64,000 nt of DNA from Siphlonurus alternatus (taxonomy: Eukaryota; Arthropoda; Insecta; Ephemeroptera; Siphlonuridae): the NCBI GenBank assembly GCA_949825025.1, contig OX463778.1:31193969-31257968 (forward strand). The letters are read 5' to 3'. A model generated the notes under the pieces. The model was not told the origin of the DNA, searched no databases, and saw only the letters and a program-made list of their open reading frames with translations. The position numbers were made by a program, and so were the translations under genes. Below are positions 33,887 to 46,012 of the stretch, piece after piece (position 1 is the first letter of the stretch; each line of letters begins with the position of its first letter).

Positions 33887-36800
33887 CTATTTCTGATCCT
33901 CCGTGCTGATTTTCTTCTCAAATTCTTCAAACTCTTTCTTGGCAACGATTTGCGCCTCATCCTCCACTTGTTCAACAGAAATCACCTGCAACAAAGCAGA
34001 GTTTATTTGCTTAAAGGAAAATACTATTTAGCAATATACAGGAATATTTTGAATGTTATAATTATTATTTGTTATAATTAAGTATGCACATTGAAGTAGT
34101 TTAACAAATAAAGGAACAAAACAACAAAAAATAAAACTTGCATGAAAAATGTTTGAGATTATATTATTTACTAAATTTTAGTACAGTATAAACAAATGTT
34201 GCCAATTTCACAAAGGCTGTATTTTATTAATAATTTATTTGAGTAAAAATTTATAACAGTACAGTTGAACAGTTGCAGAAAATTTAATAATTTTGTTGTT
34301 CACAAAATTTAATAATTAAATTAACCTTTGTAACATGAAATTTTAATTAATAACGTTGTTGTGTCATGTTGATGGCACTTACCTCTGGTATGTAAAACTG
34401 CAGCATGTTTTGCACTCCATTCTTCAGGGTGACGACTGAACTAGGACAGCTGGTGCAAGAGCCCTGCATCTTCAGCTTAACTATGCCGTCCTGGAAGCCC
34501 TGTGACACAAAAGACACCATCCAATCAGTTATGAAACAAGTTTTGACATGAGATTCATAGCAGAATAAAGATAGTCCGCCAGTAAAAATTTATTTCTATG
34601 TGAGATTTTTGTTGTTGTTTTTAATTTTATTTACAATGTTAGCTTACTACAGCATATTCTGCTGTTGGTGTAAGCATTCAAACTTACAAAAGTATTGCTA
34701 TAACAAAACTCTTAAGAATACGAGAAGTCATGGCCTAATTCAAACTTCCCACCATTAGGTTTATTGGTTTATTAGCTACAGGAAACCATGGAAACCTGTA
34801 GCAGGAAGCCTGACACACCTCCCAAATATAGGGCACTTGTCTGAACCTCGGAAATGTGATAACAAGTATCTCACCCTAGACCAAGATTCAAACCCGCAAC
34901 CTTCCTCATGCAAGGTGGGAGTGCAACCAACGTGCCTCCAATACTCGCTTATATTGTGCTGTACACTATAGTCTATATAAAATGTAAATTTTCTTAGTGG
35001 TTTTCTTGAAAAGATAATTGATTACTGTACTGTACATCACAGTATATAAGTACTTATTATTTAGAAGAATTACTATGAAACGAAATAAAATATTTTTACA
35101 CTATTTCAATCTTAGGGGGATTCCCTTTATCATAACAAAATCAGATGCTTTGATTTGAAATTTAAAACTACAGTAAAATATCATATTTTATCAGCATACC
35201 ATAAAGACAATGTCGCCACCATCTTCCTGTACTGTGGGTCGAATACGAGTGTCGAGAAGCTCCTTGATCATCAAGACCGTCTCATCATCCTCTTCTGCTG
35301 CCTCTGCAAAGACAGAATTTTAGTTACAACATCTGAAAAATCAGAGAACTATCCAGCATTCAACACTGAAATTGAAGATCATTTTCTAATTTTTCCAAGT
35401 GCTTGCAACTTTCATCTATTACAAAGGCTCAAAATGCTTTATTTTCAATTTTTTTTATAATGTATTTTTTTTATATATGTGGTTTATATAAATAATAATC
35501 AAGAAAAATAGTGTTTCATGGCCGTATTGGAAAATATACTAGCAAAGGCCAAACCACTCAAGTGATAAGGTAAGATGAGAAGCTAACAAGAAATAAGAAA
35601 TAAATTTAAAAGAAGTCTAGGTCATTTGGCAGACAGTAAATAGAATGTAAGTGAAGAAGAGCAGAGATATAGGTACTATATTATATAACATATCGTCACC
35701 TAGTTCGTGAATCTCAATTGCTTTGAATTTACATAGGTCATTGATCTCATTTTGATATGTTAGCAGAAAAGGATTAAGATTTACAATCTATGTAAATTTT
35801 ACAAAGTGAGGTTGGTGAACTAGATGCTACCACGACCAGATGATTTTAAGTAAATTTTCTTCAATTACTGTTATAAATAATAGGCTGAATTAATCAATTA
35901 CAAAAACTGTTTTTTTATGTACTGTATACACTATACGTATGGATCTAGTAATCAAGTGATCTACTTACGAGTATCAGATGATGGCTGAGATTCAGTTACT
36001 ATTGGCAAATTGCTCGCAAAGAAGTCCATGATCACAGCGAAGATTTCTGGTTTCATGGTTTTCCAGTCATTGTCGTCATCAATCTTAACAGAGATACAGT
36101 ATTGTGAACAGTTCAGTAGTTACGCAAACAGCATTTTGATATTAACTTCACATCATAATTGACAGTAAGTTCTTATTATTTGCAATATTTTACTACTTTA
36201 TTGATACGATGGCACGTATAAAACTTTCACCTAACAACCACAATCGTCTAGAGAGATCCAAAATTATGTGCATATTCTGTTATAATGGTTTTTCTCAATT
36301 ATCATTATATGCATACCAATAAAATTTAAAAGATATTGATTGCATTTCAAATTTTTACCCTCTTCAAAGTAGAGTGATCAAATTTTTTTAGTAGAGTGAT
36401 CAAATTTTTTTAAGTCGAGTTAGTATTCACCAAAATACTAGATCTGTGTTCCTGTATCACTTAATGAAAATTTAAAAAATTCCATTGTGTGTAGCTACTT
36501 CAGAAAAAAATAAAAAATCCGAAAGGTCTGATAGAGCGCTGCATTTAACATTGGGCTTACGAGAAATATACTTCCCCCCCCCCCGAGTTACTCTTAAGTT
36601 TATATGGTGAGGCACCAATTACAAAATATTTTTGTGTTCTATGCCACAAGCTATAACCGATGTGAGTTTTTGGTAATTACCTTCATTTCTTCAAAAAATT
36701 AGCATGAAATTCCTTACCTAAATTAACATCTCGACTAATTTTCTCAGAAACGAAGGGAATAAAAACTGAAAATTCATATCTCAAATTTCCGAATTTCATG

Positions 36801-39305
36801 ATGCATACTGTAATGCACTGTAATTATTTACTGTTCTGCATACATCAGTGGCGTAGCCAGGATTTGTCCTAAGGGGGGGGGGGGGGGGTCACAAGATAAA
36901 GATTGAGAACAGTCCACTGGGGAGTTTGGGGGACGTAGCCCTCCAATGGTGAGTATCCATCAGAAAAATTATATAGTCGCCATGTTCGTTTGCTGATTTT
37001 GACTCCTGCTACAACCACCGCGCATCGGCGTGCAACCCTTCTGCGCACGTTTTTACGGCTCGAAGTCAAAACACTACTACCGCGAAATTCTTTAGATGCT
37101 CTTTAATTAAACTGACCCGAGGCAAATAATAAAATTTTTATAGCAGCAAACGTAAAAGGTTAGTGCCAATACGTAATTTTAAATTTGCAAACATAACTTA
37201 TTTAGAGGGTTAACAATAAGCTATCGAAAAATTGCTCCGTATAGGATCTTACGTGCGCCCAATCTTTTTTTGTAAGTAAATGGGAGGACAAAGGGTTGGT
37301 GACGTCAAGATGGATCCTTACCATAGCCCGCCGCAGGTGCGATTTTTTAGGGACACCTTTTTTTTTAAGGGGACTTTTTTAAGGGTAAAATTATGAAAAA
37401 ATACTATTATAGAGAATGTATGGCTGACCTGATACAATTTTTTTTAAATTTTACATTTTTTGCCCCCCATTTTTTTAATTTCTTTTCAATACATGCACTA
37501 ACGTAATAAATAAAGCTTTGAGTAAATAAATTTTAGTTAAATCAAGTAATTCATCTAATAACAACTTTTATATTATTTTTATTAGTTTCATGATGCGCGA
37601 TTTTTTTGAAGCAGGGAGGGGCGGTGACGATTTTTTTTTTTTTTTTTATTAAAAGTTACAGCAAATTTCTTATGTTTGTAAATCGTAAATTATGTAGTTA
37701 CAATATTTTTGTCACTACTTTTTCTTATAAAAAAAAAGACCACATTTTAAGACAATGTATTGATGTGCAAGCAAGGAAAAATATTCATAGTTAAATTTTC
37801 AAAAGAGGATAATCAATTTATTACATTAAGTATACTGTACAATTATTAATACAATTAATACTTAATACAATTAAAAAATCGGATTTTTTTTAACTTCAAT
37901 AATAAATTTAAAGATATGTGCAGTATTATACATTAGACAATAAAACTAGCAATTGTGAGATGTAATATACCTACATAATTTTAATTTTTATGCTGAACAT
38001 CATGCGGGGAATGTTTACAACATTTTTTATATTTTAAATTGTTGTCTTCATATACAAAAACATAAATAACTTAATAATGAATACCTACTACATAATTTAA
38101 TTATAATAACAGAATTATAGTATACTTATACTTAAATAATCATAATACAGGTCGCATTTTAAATGAATTAAAGGCATATTAACAATGTGTTTCGGGGATA
38201 TAAATTTTTAAATTTTTCTTTAATAAAATTTTTCATAGAATTTTATCTAAATCATATCCGTTGAGTGCCATTTTTTGTTATACAGTATTTCCCTTAAAAT
38301 TTACTAAGGTTCAGCTCTCAAGGGGGGGATAACCCCCCCCCCTTGTCTACGCCCCTGGTATACATACCTTAGTTATTGTGATGAAATCAGGTCCAAAGAA
38401 CACAGCTCTTACTCCATCAATTCGGAACAAAAGTTTTGCTAGTGGAGAACAAAATGCTGCAGTTCCATTTGGAAAATCCATTGTTTTGCCCTCTCCAAGT
38501 ACCTAAAATTAATACAGATTTAGGATGTTAAAAGAATTCATTTTGAAGGGATAAATTTAAGGTAGAGATAATGCCGGTCAGCTGTTCGACGTAGGTTCCT
38601 TTGATTAACATGTAAACCTTAGCAAATTCATAAAAATTCTGAAATTTTTTTGAGAGACAGAATATTAGTGCCTAAAAGCCATAGAAAAAATTTCAAAACA
38701 ATTAATTGAGACAGTTTTTTTAATTAAGTTTTTAATTTGTCTCTCCATGGGAAAGTTCTATGCTGAAAAATAAAAAATTTAATTAAAAAAAAATCGGCTC
38801 GTTAAATTGTTTTGAAATTTTTTTCTATTGCTTTTTGGCACTAATATCTGCCTCTCAAAAAAATTTCAGAATTTTTGTGAATTTGCCAAGGTTTACATGT
38901 CAATCAAAGGGACCTACGTCGAACAGCTGATCGGAATTATCTCTACCTTAATCAAATTACAGTAAATCAATTAAAAATAAGGTCCTGAAAATACTTACTG
39001 CAATACCAGGAAGGAACTTTAAGCTATTTGGATTGGGAGTTTCTTGTGTCTGAATAAACATGGAACGCTTCTGCGCCAAGTTGAGGCTGCTGTCAACATG
39101 TTTTGGTGGCTTGCTTGAAAGAACTGAATGAATTTGCCTTGTTGTTGTGTATGCATATGCATTTGATGGTAAAGACCTGGAGATGCTGGAATAGTAATAA
39201 ACATTTTTAAAAATTTAAATAAAAGTAGTCATGTTAGTCATGTATAAGATACAGTACACGTATTAAACTACAGTATTTATATATGCGTACTGTATTGGAA
39301 ATTGC

Positions 39306-39337
<32 letters not shown>

Positions 39338-42169
39338 GATTAATGGCTGTACAATACAACATAAATCACGTCATCCCTAAAACAATACAACATTAGCAAT
39401 GCAAACAAAAAGTTCTTTAAAATAAATGATATACAAAATTACAATATTTTAAGAGTCACATATTACAATATCGTCGCCTCAGAATGCAAATCACGTAACT
39501 ACAAAAAAATTTGATGCAACTTTAAACCTTATCTCACTAGAACATAAGGGTCAAAGTTCCATCATTTTTTTTTTGTAGTTACGTGATTTGCATTCTGAGG
39601 CGACGATATATATCCATATATTATGTCATCACTATACTGAAACATCATAATATCAAGTTTACAATTATTTACTCTACAAGACAATTTTCAGGTAGCTTAT
39701 TAGCAAAAAACATTTTCACTGAATAAAATTCCCCTTTTATCAGGATAGATTTCAGTTTTGCTTTAAACAATTTATGACTATCAATGTTTCTAATACATGC
39801 TGGTAAAAAGTCATAAATTTTAGCTGACTGATACAAAGGACTTTTCTCCAATAAAGCTGATTTGTGATTAGCTACTACAGTTTTTGTTCTGTTTCTTGTT
39901 TCATATGAATGGTGATTATGATCGTATAATTCAGGATGCTGTTTTCTAAATAGGGCACTGTTTAAAATATACAATGAAGGCAACGTTAGCATATTGTGTT
40001 TTTTAAAATGCGATACACATGAATCTCTCTTCCTAAATCTCAGCATCGTTCTTAATGCTCGTTTCTGTGCAATAAAAAGCCTGCATATTGATTGATTATC
40101 AGTTCCAAAGAAAATAAGACCGTAAGTTAAATGCGAATAAACATAAGCATAATAAATTTAGAAAAGAGATTCAATTGATACTTGGTCCCTGATTGAGAAA
40201 AGTACAAAATTTGCTGAGTTTACTTTTTTTATAACATAATCAATATGTGTCTTCCAGTCAATATGTGACTTCCAGGCAACCTACTTTTCTTTATGTTTCC
40301 TTTCGAGCCTCGAGCAGAAGTTTTGTGCTAATGTAATATAGCACAAAACTCCTGCTTAATAAAGAACAAAGAATTATTTCATATTTGATTTAAATACATT
40401 ATGTACTAATTGTTATGCATGTATCTTTGAAATCAAAGTTACCGCTCTGACTATGTAAATTCCTTATCAGACTCGACCGAATTCATGCTAAGATCACGCT
40501 GGATACTTAGTGATTGCTGCAGTTCTAGGGCTAGGGGGTGGGCAGACTCCTCCCACGTGTTTACCTCAAAGTTAAGATTGGTATGAATCATGCGACAAGC
40601 TGGCCAGCCAACAAGGAGAGGCAGCAAATATCATCACTATCGTCAGACGATTTCATTTAAAGTAAAAAGAGTTTAAAAACTAACTGGAAGAGGAGATTCT
40701 CAGGTACTTCACTTAGTTACGTTAACTTTAGAGTTTACAGTTCAACAGTAGCAATAAACAACCTGCCATATGTGAGAGGCGCTGAAACTTTTTGCAACTT
40801 GCAGTTCGTGTCTCTTTTAAATCAACCAATCACTTGACAGCATGACGTCATGATCCATCATGGCTGCTCTGTAGTCAACCAATCGCTTGGCAGCATGGCG
40901 TCACACACGAGCCGAGGTGGCCCAAGGTAGTTGTCTTTATCTCTCTAGTCCTTGGAATTAAGCAGTGTTAGGGTAAAAACAATTGTACTGAAGCAAACTA
41001 AAAGAGATATACCACATTTTGGCAGTGGAAAATGTTACTTTTTATCTTCTTTCGTACCTAACTCGCGGTTCACAAAATTTTCCCTCCATCTTTGTAACAC
41101 ATATTTTCGCTTCTTCATCTTTTGGCCATGCATAGAGTTGCAGCGCCACTTACAGATGGCCGGGATCATTATAAGAATAAGGACAGGTCGCTTATTGTTA
41201 AAAAAAAAAGCATGTAGGCATACAGTATCGTAATTTCTCCTTAAAATATTAACACCCAAACGTATGCGTAACTATACGGCATAAAACAACGCATTTCCTG
41301 TCAGGATTTTACTGATTTTAGACGAACATGACTGTAGCCAAGGATTTTGTATGTATGGATAGGTTATCTCTATACCAATAGCATTAGAGCTACTGAGGCA
41401 AATCTCCAACGTAAGATGGCGACCGAGCGCAACCATCTGCATTGTAAATTGTATGGAAGTTCCCCAACGTAAGAATCGTAAGATGGCAGACATCCCATTG
41501 GTTACTGTTGTAAGTTGTAACCGCCACCCAATTCCTCCTCACAATCACGACTGTGCCTCACCGACGGCAGCACCATCACCTATCCATACATACAAAATCC
41601 TTGTGACTGTAGCATCAGCTGCAGGCCCTGCAGCGCCTCGGCGCCTGCAGCATGCTGTGTGCATACTATGCATACATACATACATATGATACTGTATATG
41701 CATACATAGGATTAGTAGAGGATGGTAGGACGTGTAAGAAAAATTTGGCCGAGTTTATGTACAAATGTTTGACTGTATGCATACTACTAATTAAAAATAA
41801 CTTACACATGCCGAGACTTTGAGTATATATTTTATACATGAATGAAGAACAGTCAGAATACAAACAGGTCAGTATGCACATGATACTTCAGTACATACAT
41901 TACATACTGTAAGTATGCATATATCATACTGTAAACTGTATGATATGCATACCGGACTGGTAACGGCGATAACTGGCCATGAAAGTCGTGTCAACTTGAA
42001 TCTGATGCACAGAAAAACCAGGTATACCTGATATGTACGTCTTAAAATTAAAAGCATTCATTAAGGTATAGTGTGTGAGTATTACTTACCTAATAGCATT
42101 TAAATACTTGGAGAAAACTCTACTACAATTCTGGCATAGACGTGATAAAGTTGTTACTTTGGAAGCCAT
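33887..42169 (-). CDS. NFU1: NFU1 iron-sulfur cluster scaffold, mitochondrial, complete, seven exons
   Basis: NFU1 passes [4Fe-4S] clusters to mitochondrial targets such as lipoyl synthase. Exons are 42169-42090, 39185-38999, 38502-38368, 36083-35969, 35303-35200, 34499-34383 and 33985-33887. All phases agree and give 278 residues. The first about 70 residues are Ser/Arg-rich with few acids, as expected for a mitochondrial presequence. The N-terminal Nfu domain runs from [16 protein letters not shown] through MDFPNG and [12 protein letters not shown]. The C-terminal NifU domain has [17 protein letters not shown] and the cluster-binding CTSC in [11 protein letters not shown], then NMLQFYIPE. 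The tail is acidic and Lys/Glu-rich. Introns hold MITEs, a SINE, a LINE fragment and a hAT-like element that abuts the exon 3 donor. Confidence 0.96.
34740..34945 (-). repeat. tRNA-like SINE in an NFU1 intron
   Basis: On the minus strand GGTTGCGGGTTTGAATCTTG provides a B-box, preceded by GTTGGTTGCACTCCCACC. The body continues through GGTTCAGACAAGTGCCC. A-box and stems are weak, hence a SINE remnant. Confidence 0.5.
36846..38357. mobile_element. Non-autonomous hAT-like element adjacent to the NFU1 exon 3 donor
   Basis: Left end CAGTGGCGTAGCCAGG and right end CTACGCCCCTG form hAT-type inverted termini. The 8-bp flanks GCATACAT (36838-36845) and GTATACAT (38358-38365) differ by one base. The right duplication touches the splice donor of NFU1 exon 3 (GT at 38367-38366). 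Homopolymer G or C tracts lie just inside both ends. No transposase frame was seen. Confidence 0.8.
38557..38951. mobile_element. Fold-back MITE, TTAAGGTAGAGATAA family, filling NFU1 intron 2
   Basis: TTAAGGTAGAGATAATGCCG and CGGAATTATCTCTACCTTAA are inverted ends, with GTCAGCTGTTCGACGTAGG / CCTACGTCGAACAGCTGATC next inside. It makes up about 395 bp of a 496-bp intron. Confidence 0.8.
39309..40200 (-). mobile_element. Truncated LINE 3' end, minus strand
   Basis: A 125-residue minus-strand frame (39669-40046) ends the ORF2 of a non-LTR retrotransposon, with typical C-terminal words [37 protein letters not shown] and FYSVKMF. A (TTA)n tail at 39309-39328 marks its 3' end. A sister fragment is at 54560-55170. 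Confidence 0.7.
39471..39607. mobile_element. MITE, TCGTCGCCTCAGAATGCAAA ends
   Basis: Perfect inverted ends (TCGTCGCCTCAGAATGCAAA / TTTGCATTCTGAGGCGACGA) extend through TCACGTAACTACAAAAAA, about 40 bp per arm. It is nested in the 3' region of the LINE fragment in NFU1 intron 1. Confidence 0.85.
40201..42089. other. Rest of NFU1 intron 1, no gene seen
   Basis: A small hairpin lies at 40319-40350 (GTTTTGTGCTA / TAGCACAAAAC). Open frames in 40952-42057 overlap on both strands without homology or splice support. Confidence 0.35.
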
Positions 42170-42755
42170 CTTTTTAAATATTATCGCTCGTAAAAAATTG
42201 AAGACAATTGAAGACGCGCGTAAAATATGAAACTTTTTTTGAACAATTCGGACAAAGGACAAAGACTGCGATCAGTGCGATCCAGAGACCCTACCAGAGA
42301 CAGAGACCTCCCGGACCTCCGTGTCTTATGCCCAGGGATTTGATCAGAGTTTCGCTGTTTCTGACTTTTCTGAGAGTGGCGGCGCTGCTAAATGTTCGGC
42401 ACAGCCCGGTTCTTGCTGGCTGAAATTGCCCGCGCAGCCAGCGAGAACCGAGCCCGCCGCGTGCCGCTGCGATTCAGTAACTCTCAGTTACAGTAGTGAA
42501 GCTCCGAAGCTTTCGGCCAAGCTGTTCAATTTTTTTTTTTTTTTTACTTTGAATAATAATTATGTATTTATTATTATTATACATACAACAAGGTATTGTG
42601 TGTTTTATATATAGCACCCAAAGCCGAATTCGGGCAAAAGCCGAAAAAAATGCTCACATCTCAAGTTCTGCGCATCGCGAAATGAGCCAAAGCCAAAGTG
42701 ATTTTTTTTTCGGCTTTAATTAATTGGCGCATTTCATTTTGAACAAAACTAGATC

Positions 42756-42805
42756 AGGGCTATTACTCTATAATAGAGTACCCTATAATAGAGTAATAGC
42801 CCTGA
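42756..42805. repeat. Perfect hairpin inside the fold-back arm
   Basis: CAGGGCTATTACTCTATA and its exact inverse TATAGAGTAATAGCCCTG are separated by a few bases containing a second, shorter palindrome (TAATAGAGTA). Confidence 0.75.
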
Positions 42806-42904
42806 ACTAGTTCTGCGCATCGCGGTTTGAGCAAAAGTCGAAATGATATTTTATTTAGGGTTTGGAGTAAAATTTTGAGCACATCTATAGTTTTGCGCAA
42901 AATA

Positions 42905-45040
42905 ATGATGATTTTTTATTTGAGTGTAGTCATTCATAGTAAATTAATGTGGAATGAGCATATTAAATATGTTACATCGAAGGGAAGGAGGTGTTTGGAG
43001 TTTGTCATGAGAAATCTTAAGGGTATATACCAGTAAGATAGTTAAAGATAATGCGTATAGAGCTTTGGTGAGACTAGTGCTTGAATATGGTTGCTGTGTT
43101 TGGGACCCATATAGATGTGTGGGGGTGAAGGAGTTGGAGAAGGTTCAGCGGAGAGCAGCAAGAAGGGTTACCCCAGTAGCACAGCAACGTGGCTGCCACG
43201 TGGTAGCCACGTTGCACAATGGTTGCCAATTGGTTGCCAGGCAACGTGGCTGCCACGTGGCGGATGTCCCATTCGGAGAACCTGAGGCAACGTGGAGGCG
43301 GGCAACGGTTTGGCAACCAATTTGTTTTATGGTCAAAAAATAACTATAGAAGCGGTCACCCATCTAACTACTTACCTTAATCTACGTTGCTGAACTTCGG
43401 TAATCACTGTTGAACATATACTTACCATTACACCGCTTCGTCTTTCTTAATGAATTGAAGATTATTGAGGTATATAAAATCAATAAAAGTTATGGGAAAA
43501 TGACCAGGGTGCATTTCAATGTAATGTCATACAAATTTCGACCTTAGGGTAAAATTTGATGGCGGTTCAATTGGTGACCCTTAAATTTGCGACCCTTTGA
43601 CCCTTAAGGGTCAAAAGACCCCTAAAAATTTTTTTTTCGAAAAGAATGCAAATTTGAAATTAGTAATGTCCTTAATTATTTTTAGAGCTTTAATTCACAC
43701 ATTTTAAGGGTCGACCCTTGGGGTCTAGCAAGGGTCATTTTTAAAAGAATACAAAAAAATATATTTTATGAAATGTGACAAAAACTATGATGACTACAGG
43801 TTCAGCATTAAGTATTTTTGAGGAAGTAATCATAATGACCCCTTAAGGGTCGACCCCTAAAATATGATAGTAAAATTTAATTATTTTTTAAATTTTTTTT
43901 TCATTTCAAAAAATTAGTATGCTTTGCTGACATTATTTTTAATTTCTTTTAATATGACCCTTTCAGGGGTCAACCCTTGATATTTTTCAATTTAACATAA
44001 ATTTTTAAATAAATTCTGGCAAAAACTACGAGGACTACAGTTTTATGGATCACTGTGTGTATTTGATGATGTAACCATTATAATGACCCTTTAGGGGTCG
44101 ACCCCTAATTTGTGAGAGTTAATAGAATTTTCGATTTTCTAATATTTTTTTCATATTTTTAATTTTAACATGCATTTCTGACTTAAATTTTATTGTGACC
44201 CTTTCAGGGTTCGACCCTTTTTTTTTTCGAAAGAAATGCTTTAAACTTAATTCTCCATGGCATATAATATGCCACAATGGTGGCTAAGGAGACGTTTTTG
44301 GGCGATTCGTTGCCAATTTGTTGCAGCGTGCAACAATAATGCAACGGTTTCATGAAATGGTTGCAACAACGTTGCGTATGTAACCACCACGCAACGTTGT
44401 CATAAAAAATCCTTGTTCATAATAAATTGTAAAAAATTGTAGTGAAAAATACCATTTAGGTATTCAAATTACATTTTAAGAGCAATTTTGGAAAAAAATA
44501 TTGGTTGCCAAATCGTTGCCAATTGGTGGAGCGTCTCTATGAAGCAACGGTTGGCAACTAATTTGCAACCATGTCTCCACCAATGTGCTACTGGGGTACA
44601 GGTCGTGTGGGAAGGTTTCACTTTGTGGGGGATGGTGCTGATGTTAGAAAGGAGTATGTTAGTGTGTCTGCTTTAATTGAGAATTTGGGGTGGGAGTCGT
44701 TCGAGTTAAGAAGGGAAAATTGTAGACTTAGTGTTATGTATAAGATAACAAGAAATTGTGAGGGTTGGGAAGAGTTGAGTGGTCGTGTGATGAGAGCAGG
44801 TTATATTGGAAGAAATGATCGTGGATGGAAGTTGGAGTGTGTTGGATGTAGAAGTGATGTGGGAAAGTTTTCTTTTTTAAACAGGACGGTGAAGGAGTGG
44901 AATGCGTTGACAGCAGATGTTGCTGAGGCGGAGAGTTTTGATTTGTTTAAAAAATCTCTGAGAGTTGGTGAACATTCGCGAGCCACCGTACGTGGCATTG
45001 CCACATTTGCCGCGTTAATATTATTATTATTATTATTTTA
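42905..45040 (+). mobile_element. LINE reverse-transcriptase C-terminal fragment, interrupted
   Basis: Two coding blocks flank the element at 43171-44596. The first is near 42940-43170 (MWNEHIKYVTSKGRRCLEF, LVRLVLEYGCCVWDPY, LEKVQRRAARRVT); the second is 44599-45040 (LIENLGWESFELRRE, RLSVMYKI, FSFLNRTVKEWNALTAD, FDLFKKSLR). Together they form the C-terminal region of a CR1/Jockey-like ORF2. A (TTA)n tail ends it at about 45040. Frameshifts exist in the first block. Confidence 0.8.
43171..44596. mobile_element. DNA transposon-like insertion, CCCCAGTAGCAC ends, TA target
   Basis: CCCCAGTAGCAC and its partner GTGCTACTGGGG bound the insertion, flanked by TA (43169-43170, 44597-44598). Removing it with one TA restores the LINE reading frame (RRV-TGRVG). 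Both ends hold arrays of AACGTGGCTGCCACGT- or GGTTGCCAA-like words. The interior shows short GACCCTTAAGGGTC-like palindromic words repeated about every 120-180 bp. No transposase was seen. Confidence 0.75.
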
Positions 45041-45041
45041 A

Positions 45042-46012
45042 TGACGAGATGATGATTTCAATTTTAATTTTTTAAAAAGAAAAAGAAAAAAACTAGGACT
45101 ATAAACTTATAATAAATATTAATATTGTGACCTAATATCTTTCAAGCGCTGTTTAAAAATAAATTAATTAGGGAAAAAATAATAACTTTAAAATGTAATC
45201 ATACAGTATACGTACGTACAGTACATACCTTATAAAAAATATTGTAGAATCTGTTGTTTAATTTTATAAAACACTACACCATTTCTGTCACTTAATTACT
45301 ATGCATATTTGATGATGTTTTTGTTAAATCAATAAATTTTTTGTTTTAAGAACTGTCATGCAGCTAAAATAAAATAGACATATACGCCACACGTTTTAAT
45401 TAAATTTAAGTATTCTTTAGATTCACTCGCTCTCACCATTAGAAATATTGTCATGCACGCACTTGTAAATTTTATAGTTCTATTTCTTTGATGAAACATT
45501 GTAGCAGCCACACAATACATAAACGTATATACGGCAATCAAATGGGGTTAAACTTCATTGCAGAGGTAAAGGCTTATACTTTCTTATCTCGTTGTAACGA
45601 TAACAACCTGTATTGCATGATAGACTAATTCTAAGACATTGCAGCTAGAAGTATATGATTATACAGACTAAACTTGTTGGCCAACAATATTTGCGTGCAT
45701 GACAATATTTTTAATGGTGAGAGCTAGCGAGTGAATTAATCTAAAGAATACTTTAAAATGGTGTAGTACAAGTGTTTTATAAAAACAACAGATTCTACAG
45801 TATTTTTTATAAGGTATGTACGTATACTGTATGATTACATTTTAAAGTTATTATTTTTTCCCTAATTAATTTATTTTTAAACAGCGCTTGAAAGATATTA
45901 GGTCACAATATTAATATTTATTATAAGTTTAGTCTTATAGTTTTTTATTTTTCTTTTTAAAAAATTAAAATTAATCTCATTAAAATTAAAATCATCATCT
46001 CGTCATTAAAAT
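45042..46012. mobile_element. Fold-back MITE, about 970 bp
   Basis: ATGACGAGATGATGATTT is mirrored by AAATCATCATCTCGTCAT. Arms of 320-430 bp include TATCTTTCAAGCGCTGTTTA / TAAACAGCGCTTGAAAGATA and CAGATTCTACA / TGTAGAATCTG. Non-coding. Confidence 0.8.

Noticed and set aside
41453..41689. 78-codon plus-strand frame in NFU1 intron 1
   Set aside because: No splice or homology support, and overlaps other random frames.
44801..45004. Minus-strand 67-codon frame
   Set aside because: Shadow of the LINE coding block on the plus strand.
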